DNA from: G020350405 sp964513655
Lineage (GTDB): Bacteria > Planctomycetota > Phycisphaerae > Sedimentisphaerales > Anaerobacaceae
Assembly: GCA_964513655.1 (NCBI GenBank)
Contig: CAZENQ010000049.1
Span: 1 to 21,327, forward strand
Length of the DNA stretch: 21,327 nt
Direction of reading: 5' to 3'
How positions within the stretch are numbered: position 1 is the first letter of the stretch; each line of letters opens with the position of its first letter. The translations under genes and the position numbers were made by a program. The notes beneath the pieces are model-generated. The model ran no database searches, was not told the origin of the DNA, and saw only the letters and a list, made by a program, of their open reading frames with translations. Positions 16,196 to 21,327 of this stretch are shown here, piece after piece.

Positions 16196-17758
16196 TTATC
16201 GGCGAGAAAGGGAATTGCAAACAGTTTTTCGCATAAGTTTTGTATTTGGGTCTTTGCCGGTGAAGAGCTTGAATTGAGCAGCGGCCTGATTGACGAACAT
16301 TGAAACGCCGTCTATTGTTTTTGTCTTTTTCTGTTTGGCCTGCTTTAAGAGGAGAGTCTGCGGCGGATTATAAACCGTATCGAAGACGGTCATATCTTTT
16401 TTGATGTACTCTTTCGGAAGAGGCGTTGCGTTAGTGTCCGGGTGCATTCCAATACTGGTACAGTTTATGAGAAGTTTTGCATCTATGTTTGGCAAATCAT
16501 CCAAAGGCGAGAATTCGCAGTTAAACTCAGCGGCCAGTTTTCTACCCTTCTCGACGGTACGGTTGTAGATGCGGATTTGGGCGTCTGCGTCGCGTAAGGC
16601 TGCTACTATCGCCCTTGCGACGCCGCCCGCCCCGATGACGGCAACGGGCAGGTCTTTGAGATTCGCTTTGGAGCCAAGGATTGAAATAATTGTGTCCATG
16701 GCACCGGTGTAATCAGTATTGTAGGCGGCGAGCTTACCTTCCGGGCCGATAAGTAAGGTATTAACCGCACCGATTCTTTCAGCCAAAGGTTCGACTGCCC
16801 CCCTGCCGGCGATTGCATAATCAAGGGCGTTTTGTTTGTGCGGAATTGTTACGCTAAAGCCGGCAAAGCTAAGCCGGGGTCTGGCCGAGATATTGTGCAT
16901 GAATTGGTCGAATTTGTCTTTGCCTCCTTCGACGAGCAAAGGTAGATACAATTTATCCGCCCCAATATCGGCGAAGCAGGCATTATGGATGGCCGGACTT
17001 AGTGAATGAGCAATGGGGGAGCCTATGACGCCGTAGAGTTTGGTGTCGGGGCCGATAGAATCATAGCGGTACAATTTTTTTAGTCGCTGACATGTCAGCT
17101 GGCCAGGCGCGGTCGCAGTATTATTATCGATGCTTGCGAAAGTAACAAATGAGTTTAGCTTCTTTGCGATGATTCTACTGATAAGACCGGCCACACCCAT
17201 ACAAAAGACGATTCGCTCGCCGCCGGTACTACGCAGCAAATCAAACGCCTCAAAGCAATCGTTGATGTGATTAGCTGTGTAAACAAGTTTCGGAATTGCA
17301 GCCGGGTATGCGGTCTGGATGCGACGACAGAGTTTGCCGATATTATCAAATTTGCTTTCGAAATTGTGGGCCGATATTATCAGTCGGGCCTTTGGACTCT
17401 CTGATATCGCCAGCTGTATCTTTTCCTGACAGTCTGTATGGAGAAAATTTTCGTATTCAAAGTCAATAAATTCGGCACCGGCTCGCAACGCAGCGGTCAG
17501 TACATCGACTCGCAATCGCTGTGGATAGTCGATTACCCCCCCCTGCCGGGCGTCACGGCAAGTTACGATTATCGGCATCGGCTTACGGTTGGTACTTTTA
17601 GCTTCAGCAATTAATTTCTCAACGGCCGAAACGCTTAGGTTCTCGAGGTAATCGGTTCGCAGTTCAAGCATCTCGGCCCCGGCGGCGCGGGCTGCCTTGA
17701 TTTGCCGGACTGCCTGGTCAAGGTTCTTTGCTGCTATGGGAACGGTTAAATAGGTCAT
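16196..17758 (-). CDS. aroDE: Bifunctional 3-dehydroquinate dehydratase (type I) / shikimate dehydrogenase, 520 aa
   Basis: Fusion catalysing two consecutive shikimate-pathway steps: 3-dehydroquinate to 3-dehydroshikimate, then NADPH reduction to shikimate. The N-terminal type I dehydroquinase (about 1-225) has ELRTD at 32-36, the catalytic His H131 in SAHNF and the Schiff-base Lys K157 in IPKLVYT. The C-terminal shikimate dehydrogenase (about 240-510) has GSPIAHSLSP (246-255, shikimate-binding serines), TIPHK with catalytic K308, NTDYTGA with D349, the GAGGVARA nucleotide-binding loop (377-384) and NCTSIGMHP. All key residues are present, so both halves should be active. The same fusion order is known in plants and some bacteria. 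It is divergently arranged from the genes that would make its substrate. A G8 run in the coding strand at 17536-17543 encodes part of RQGGV. Confidence 0.95.
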   Translation of the reverse strand: MTYLTVPIAAKNLDQAVRQIKAARAAGAEMLELRTDYLENLSVSAVEKLIAEAKSTNRKPMPIIVTCRDARQGGVIDYPQRLRVDVLTAALRAGAEFIDFEYENFLHTDCQEKIQLAISESPKARLIISAHNFESKFDNIGKLCRRIQTAYPAAIPKLVYTANHINDCFEAFDLLRSTGGERIVFCMGVAGLISRIIAKKLNSFVTFASIDNNTATAPGQLTCQRLKKLYRYDSIGPDTKLYGVIGSPIAHSLSPAIHNACFADIGADKLYLPLLVEGGKDKFDQFMHNISARPRLSFAGFSVTIPHKQNALDYAIAGRGAVEPLAERIGAVNTLLIGPEGKLAAYNTDYTGAMDTIISILGSKANLKDLPVAVIGAGGVARAIVAALRDADAQIRIYNRTVEKGRKLAAEFNCEFSPLDDLPNIDAKLLINCTSIGMHPDTNATPLPKEYIKKDMTVFDTVYNPPQTLLLKQAKQKKTKTIDGVSMFVNQAAAQFKLFTGKDPNTKLMRKTVCNSLSRR

Positions 17759-17966
17759 TTGCCGCCGGTATCTCGCAATAAGGTTACCAAGTTGGCGATA
17801 TGATAGGGTAAGAGTGCGGATATTGCAATGCTGGGGCGGGCAAGCTCGATCAGAAAGTGACGATTTTTTTAGTTGGGCCGATTGGGAAGAAATTGGGTTG
17901 CTTTTTCATATCTTTTGCAGTAGTCTGTGCCGATTAACTGGTAAAAGAAGTGTTGGAGATTTAGCT
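17759..17966. other. Divergent control region between the two shikimate blocks
   Basis: 208 nt without a supported gene. It contains the candidate reverse promoter for aroDE listed separately. A longer in-frame start for the aldolase exists at 17814, but that extension is unlike the family and lacks a ribosome site, so the region is treated as non-coding. No convincing forward promoter pair was found. Confidence 0.5.
17800..17828 (-). promoter_or_regulatory. Candidate sigma70-type promoter for the aroDE-argG run
   Basis: Reading the minus strand, TTGCAA (17828-17823) is separated by exactly 17 nt from TATCAT (17805-17800). These match four and five of six consensus bases. Transcription would start near 17793 and leave a leader of about 35 nt before the aroDE ATG at 17758. 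Confidence 0.45.
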
Positions 17967-18761
17967 ATGATAGGGAAAAAGATAAGGCTGGAGAGAATAA
18001 TCGACCGTAATTCCGGTAAGACCGTGATAATTCCGATGGACCACGGCGTAACTGTCGGGCCCATTGAAGGGCTTGCTGATATGCGGGCGACGGTGAGTAA
18101 GATTGTGAGCGGAGGCGCAAACGCCATCCTGATGCATAAAGGAATCGTCCGGGCGGGACACAGAGGCAGCGGCAGAGATGTAGGGCTGATTATCCACCTT
18201 TCAGGGGGGACAGCAATGAGTCCCGACCCGAATGCGAAGGAGCTGGTCTGCACTGTTGAGGAAGCGATTAAGCTTGGTGCCGATGCGGTGTCTGTTCACG
18301 TAAATCTTGGGGCCGAGACAGATAAGGAGATGCTGCGGCAGCTGGGGTGGGTTAGCGAGCGGTGTATGGAATGGCAGATGCCGCTGGTGGCGATGATGTA
18401 CACTCGAGGGCCGAAAATCAAAGATGAATTCGACGCTGAAAACGTCAAGCACGCCGCCAGGGTCGGGGCTGAGTTGGGGGCGGATATTGTTAAAGTTTCC
18501 TACACCGGCAGTGTCGACAGTTTCCGTGAGGTAGTTGAGGGCTGTCCGGTGCCGGTGGTTATAGCCGGCGGGGCGAAGATGGACAGCGACGAGGACATAT
18601 TCAGGATGGTGGATGATGCTCTCAAGGCAGGTGCCACGGGCGTGTCGATCGGCCGAAATGCATTCCAGCACGAAAAGCCGGACAAAATGGTCGAAGCCCT
18701 TTGCAAAATGGTCCACGAAGGGGCTGGCATCGAAGAGGCAGCTAAAGTACTAACAAGCTAA
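17967..18761 (+). CDS. 2-amino-3,7-dideoxy-D-threo-hept-6-ulosonate (ADH) synthase-like class I aldolase, 264 aa
   Basis: Schiff-base aldolase of the DhnA/class I FBP-aldolase family. In methanogens the close homologue (MJ0400 type) joins aspartate semialdehyde with a sugar-phosphate-derived unit to make the six-deoxy precursor of 3-dehydroquinate. The start at ATG 17967 has GGAG 8 nt upstream. Visible marks are PMDHG with D25, HKGIVR (57-62), MMYTRG with Y146, the Schiff-base Lys K176 in IVKVSYTG and the phosphate-binding ISIGR-like VSIGRN at 226-231. Plain fructose-bisphosphate aldolase is the alternative, but the dehydroquinate synthase II gene 37 nt downstream strongly favours the ADH synthase role. 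Confidence 0.88.
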   Translation: MIGKKIRLERIIDRNSGKTVIIPMDHGVTVGPIEGLADMRATVSKIVSGGANAILMHKGIVRAGHRGSGRDVGLIIHLSGGTAMSPDPNAKELVCTVEEAIKLGADAVSVHVNLGAETDKEMLRQLGWVSERCMEWQMPLVAMMYTRGPKIKDEFDAENVKHAARVGAELGADIVKVSYTGSVDSFREVVEGCPVPVVIAGGAKMDSDEDIFRMVDDALKAGATGVSIGRNAFQHEKPDKMVEALCKMVHEGAGIEEAAKVLTS

Positions 18762-18798
18762 AAATTATTGTGCAGGCAGTAGATACGGGACAAGTGCA

Positions 18799-19794
18799 AT
18801 GAAAAAACTGTGGGTAAATGCAGACCCTTATAACAAGGAGGTGGTAATATCGGCGCTTGAGAGCGGGGCTGAGGCGGTAGTTCTGCCGGCCGGTAAGAGC
18901 GAGACGGTGCGGGAATTTGGCAAGATAAAAATCGTCGAGGCCAAGGGGGACATTGTGCCCGGCGTCGATGTGGAGTTCATCGGTATAGCCGGTAAGGCCG
19001 ACGAAGACAAGGCTGCAGCAGTTCCGGAAAATAAAATCGTTGTTCTGAGAATGTTAGACTGGACAATTATTCCGATTGAGAATCTCCTGGCCCGGCGCGG
19101 CAAAAATATCATGGTGCAGGTTGAAAACAGCGAGCAGGCGCAGCTTATGGTTGAGATACTTGAGAAAGGCGTCGATGGTGTCCTGCTTAAGACAACCGAT
19201 ATAAATGAGATTAAAAAGACCTCGGAGATTGTTCACGGTATAAGTGAAAAGGTTGAGCTTGTCACGGCTACCATAACTAATACTAAACAATTAGGTATGG
19301 GTGACAGGGCCTGCCTTGATACCTGTACTCAGATGGGTTTGGGCGAGGGGATGCTGGTTGGTAATACGGCTTCGGGGTTCTTTCTGGTGCATTCTGAGTC
19401 CATAGATAATCCTTACGTAGCATCGAGGCCGTTTCGTGTCAACGCCGGTGCTGTGCATGCTTATACCTTGGCGCCGGGTGGTAAAACCAAGTATTTAGCG
19501 GATCTGAAGGCTGGCGACGAAGTGCTTGTGGTGGATTACAAGGGCAAGAGTCAGACCGCATATTTAGGCAGAAACAAGATTGAAAAAAGGCCTATGATGC
19601 TGATAGAGGCCGAGGCCGAGAGTCGGCCGATAAGTCTTGTTATGCAAAATGCCGAGACGATTCGATTGGTCAGTCCGGACGGCAAGGCAATTTCCGTAAC
19701 GGAACTGAAAGTTGGTGACGAGGTGCTCGGCCATATTGAAAAGGCTGGCAGGCACTTCGGCATGCAGGTTGATGAGACGCTTATAGAGAGGTAG
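18799..19794 (+). CDS. 3-dehydroquinate synthase II, 331 aa
   Basis: Archaeal-type enzyme (MJ1249 family, also called AroB') that oxidatively deaminates and cyclises the ADH synthase product to 3-dehydroquinate with NAD. It is unrelated in fold to ordinary AroB. The MKKLWVNADPYNKE start, MLDWTIIPIENLLA (about 94-107), the GMGDRACLDTC segment (about 171-181), MLVGNTASGFFLVHSE (about 190-205) and RPFRVNAGAVHAYT (about 216-229) are the conserved blocks of the family. The length is slightly shorter than typical archaeal members. It makes a two-gene pathway module with the aldolase upstream and feeds AroDE, encoded divergently. No recognisable Shine-Dalgarno precedes the ATG. Confidence 0.93.
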   Translation: MKKLWVNADPYNKEVVISALESGAEAVVLPAGKSETVREFGKIKIVEAKGDIVPGVDVEFIGIAGKADEDKAAAVPENKIVVLRMLDWTIIPIENLLARRGKNIMVQVENSEQAQLMVEILEKGVDGVLLKTTDINEIKKTSEIVHGISEKVELVTATITNTKQLGMGDRACLDTCTQMGLGEGMLVGNTASGFFLVHSESIDNPYVASRPFRVNAGAVHAYTLAPGGKTKYLADLKAGDEVLVVDYKGKSQTAYLGRNKIEKRPMMLIEAEAESRPISLVMQNAETIRLVSPDGKAISVTELKVGDEVLGHIEKAGRHFGMQVDETLIER

Positions 19795-19798
19795 AGCA

Positions 19799-20257
19799 AT
19801 GGTTTGGATGGACGATTTGGTGGGTATAATTTTGGCGGTTGTATTTGGTACGGCAATCGGGCTGGAGAGGGAGGTCAGGGGCAAGGCCGCCGGTTTGCGG
19901 ACAAATGTTTTAATATGCCTTGGGGCGGCGGTTTTTACCATAATTTCCAAACGTATGGGCGTCGAGCATAACGATTCACTTACGCGAATAGCAGCCCAAA
20001 TAGTTACCGGGGTTGGTTTTCTCGGCGCCGGTGCGATTATTCGGGACAGGGCCGGTATCTACGGCTTAACTACGGCCGCCACAATCTGGCTTGTTGCGAG
20101 TATCGGTATGGCCTGCGGGGCGGGCTTTCACGGCCTGGCAGTGTTGTCGGCTTTGATGGCGGTTTTGGTGCTGATGGGCCTGGGGCAGCTGGAGAAGCCG
20201 CTGAGCCGTTATGTGAAAAAGCGCAAACAGGAAATCCTTCCGGAGGAAAAGGATTAA
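19799..20257 (+). CDS. MgtC/SapB family membrane protein, 152 aa
   Basis: Small inner-membrane protein of the MgtC family, with about four or five hydrophobic segments. The N-terminal signature AIGLEREVRGKAAGLRTNVLICLGA (about 19-43) is diagnostic, as is VTGVGFLGAGAIIRD (about 68-82). It has only the membrane domain and lacks the soluble C-terminal domain found in longer Salmonella-type MgtC; it ends in a charged tail. Known relatives affect magnesium homeostasis or ATP synthase activity, but many bacterial copies are uncharacterised. It begins 4 nt after the dehydroquinate synthase stop, inside a GAGAGGTAGAGC ribosome-site region, so it is translationally coupled to an aromatic-pathway gene. 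No functional reason for this is visible. Confidence 0.9.
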   Translation: MVWMDDLVGIILAVVFGTAIGLEREVRGKAAGLRTNVLICLGAAVFTIISKRMGVEHNDSLTRIAAQIVTGVGFLGAGAIIRDRAGIYGLTTAATIWLVASIGMACGAGFHGLAVLSALMAVLVLMGLGQLEKPLSRYVKKRKQEILPEEKD

Positions 20258-20334
20258 GTGTGCCAAGGTGGTCAGGCCTAAAGTAGTTGGGTAAGAACTA
20301 CGGTCCTGGATAAATTTTTGTCACGGGGACATCT

Positions 20335-20370
20335 GTAACAGCTTGCGAATACAGAAGCTACGGCTGTTGC
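20335..20370 (+). terminator. Possible terminator of the ADHS-DHQS-MgtC unit
   Basis: GTAACAGC (20335-20342) pairs with GCTGTTGC (20363-20370), 8 bp with one G-U pair and a 20-nt loop. A run of nine T follows 22 nt later (20393-20401). The distance is too long for a standard intrinsic terminator, so the assignment is tentative. Confidence 0.3.
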
Positions 20371-20402
20371 CTCAAAAATATGTGAAAATCCGTTTTTTTT
20401 TC

Positions 20403-20431
20403 TTGACAGTGGCCAATTTTGCTGGCAGTAT
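20403..20431 (+). promoter_or_regulatory. Candidate promoter for the long leader / DUF362 gene
   Basis: A perfect -35 box TTGACA (20403-20408) is followed after 17 nt by CAGTAT (20426-20431), which keeps the important second A and last T of the -10 box. Transcription from here would give a leader of about 420 nt before the DUF362 start at 20862. Confidence 0.35.
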
Positions 20432-20678
20432 TGTGAAAATAGGCAGAATGGGTAATCTTAAGCTCTATTACTTGCGAGATTATTGCAGGCTTTGTGTATA
20501 GAGATTTTGAGCCAGACTCAGAGTTGTGTGGGGAGTCGTGTGTTTGGGATTAAGATGTTTGGTAGCGTGCACACCCAGGTATCAGTTTCCTTTTCTGTGG
20601 AATTTGAGGGTGGAAGACCCGGTGTAGTATTGTCTGCGACAGCGATTAAATGTGGGCAGAGTCTTTGCTGAGGAAGCA

Positions 20679-20704
20679 ACTGTGTGTCGAGTGCGACATG
20701 CAGT
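20679..20704 (+). ncRNA. Stable RNA hairpin in the DUF362 leader
   Basis: An 11-bp stem with two G-U pairs closes an AGTG tetraloop. It is immediately preceded by a 5-bp hairpin, TTGCT/AGCAA (20665-20679), with which it shares one base. The pair could be part of a structured leader RNA. No known family is recognised, and chance cannot be excluded. Confidence 0.3.
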
Positions 20705-20861
20705 ATAGATATTAGGCTTGAAATACGGTGAATTAATGGGCTTTGGGAAGATTTATCCCCTATTTGAAGAAAGGAGGTTAATTCAGGGAGAATAAAATAC
20801 AATTTTTGAAGTTTCGGAGATTGGAAAGAGTGTTTTTTTATTCTAAATAATGGAGGTTAAT

Positions 20862-21327
20862 ATGGAAGAACACAAAAGAAGACATTTGCCAAAATTCTGG
20901 AGGGAACACCGCTGGGTAAGATGGCTGCTTCCGATTACGGGCTTGGCAGCGCTGATTTGGTTTCTGATTCGGGTTATCCCGAAGCCCAGCCGGGCGACGT
21001 ATCCGTGTCAGCGGCTTGCCTTTCCACTGGCCTCGGGCTTTGTTGTATGGCTGATAGGAGCATTCGGCTCGGTTGCGGCGTTCCGCAGGGCAAAACGCGC
21101 CTTTCAGCGGTCGCGTTGGGTTGTTGGAGCGCTGTGCATAGCTGTTAGTATTGGTGCCGCGTTCTTTGCAATGAGCGGCGGGTATGAGAGGTTTGTCCTG
21201 GGTGAAGCCCCAACCCCGAATGACCCGATAGGAACAGCACGAGGCAGTAACCCGGGGCGAGTTGTCTGGGTGCATGACCCGAATGCAGCCGACTGGGAGG
21301 GCGCCACAGATGCGGCTCGCTGGTGGG
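20862..21327 (+). CDS. DUF362 domain protein, N-terminal part (runs off window)
   Basis: Partial gene with about 155 codons visible and no stop before the window end. The ATG has a strong GGAGGT ribosome site 9 nt upstream. The N-terminus is basic (EEHKRRHLPKFWREHRW), followed by three hydrophobic segments at about 18-37, 52-70 and 84-103. The exported-looking part then begins, with PTPNDPIGTARG and PGRVVWVHDPNAADWEG (about 132-148). This N-terminal layout and the VVWVHDP stretch match DUF362 proteins common in planctomycetes and Bacteroidota, whose function is not firmly known; some DUF362 members carry ferredoxin-like iron-sulfur segments. Whether such cysteines occur here lies outside the window. 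Confidence 0.8.
   Translation, partial: MEEHKRRHLPKFWREHRWVRWLLPITGLAALIWFLIRVIPKPSRATYPCQRLAFPLASGFVVWLIGAFGSVAAFRRAKRAFQRSRWVVGALCIAVSIGAAFFAMSGGYERFVLGEAPTPNDPIGTARGSNPGRVVWVHDPNAADWEGATDAARWW

Larger units (their letters stand above)
20258..20861. other. Gene-poor leader region before the DUF362 gene
   Basis: About 600 nt without a supported gene. In order it holds an 8-bp hairpin (20335-20370), nine T (20393-20401), a perfect TTGACA, two adjoining hairpins (20665-20679 and 20679-20704), a 19-codon frame (20736-20795) with a poor ribosome site, and the 10-mer GGAGGTTAAT twice: at 20773-20782 with no start codon after it, and at 20852-20861 as the ribosome site of the DUF362 gene. No known riboswitch consensus was recognised. 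A 62-codon frame at 20483-20671 looks non-coding. Confidence 0.5.

Noticed and set aside
17814..17966. N-terminal extension of the ADH-synthase-like aldolase
   Set aside because: The family begins at the MIGKKIRLERI segment and a good ribosome site precedes ATG 17967; the extension shows no conserved features.
20483..20671. 62-codon plus-strand frame in the DUF362 leader
   Set aside because: No ribosome site, no recognisable domain, unusual composition, and it overlaps the start of the hairpin region.
1..21327. CRISPR array, tRNA, rRNA, insertion sequence or prophage
   Set aside because: No regularly spaced repeats, cloverleaf-like sequence, transposase, integrase or terminal inverted repeats were seen on reading both strands.

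Overview
The window reads as a metagenome-assembled scaffold (one 10-N gap) from a Gram-negative-type bacterium, most likely a planctomycete of the Phycisphaerae lineage. That placement is inference. It rests on the DUF362 protein with its basic, two-helix N-terminus, the OmpA-type lipoprotein, the long prepilin peptidase, the AroDE fusion and the archaeal-style early shikimate enzymes. No rRNA, tRNA, CRISPR array, insertion sequence or prophage was recognised.

Layout. 1-2660: a small CxxC/CxxC protein, a minus-strand multi-pass membrane protein that looks shortened, an ABC-2 type permease with no ATPase beside it, and a minus-strand GNAT acetyltransferase of the N-acetylglutamate-synthase-like type. 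2788-6965: a compact five-gene type II fatty-acid/polyketide-like operon of FabZ-like hotdog (catalytic Glu replaced by Gln), long acyl carrier protein, FabZ-like hotdog (catalytic pair intact), ketosynthase-like chain-length-factor-type protein (Cys to Glu, second His to Asn) and ketosynthase with an intact Cys-His-His triad. 7103-12931: a DUF401 membrane protein, seryl-tRNA synthetase (interrupted by the gap), a PPOX-fold flavin-binding protein and a full-length ComEC DNA-uptake channel, ending at a strong bidirectional terminator.

13011-17758, minus strand: a run transcribed from 17758 downwards, aroDE - argG - prepilin peptidase - OmpA-family lipoprotein, with a plausible promoter just upstream of aroDE. 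17967-20257, plus strand and divergent from aroDE: ADH-synthase-like aldolase, 3-dehydroquinate synthase II and an MgtC/SapB membrane protein. 20258-20861 is a gene-poor, hairpin-containing leader, followed by a DUF362 protein that runs off the window.

How it fits together. The two divergent shikimate blocks would take an aspartate-semialdehyde-derived precursor (ADHS then DHQS II, the archaeal route) to 3-dehydroquinate, and AroDE would convert that to shikimate. The most interesting system is the 2788-6965 operon. It has two homologous pairs, ketosynthase/ketosynthase-like and dehydratase/dehydratase-like, and one member of each pair has lost catalytic residues while the other kept them. 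This is the pattern of obligate heterodimers in type II polyketide and aryl-polyene-like systems. A dedicated long-insert ACP is present, but no ketoreductase, acyltransferase or release enzyme, so its product cannot be named from sequence.
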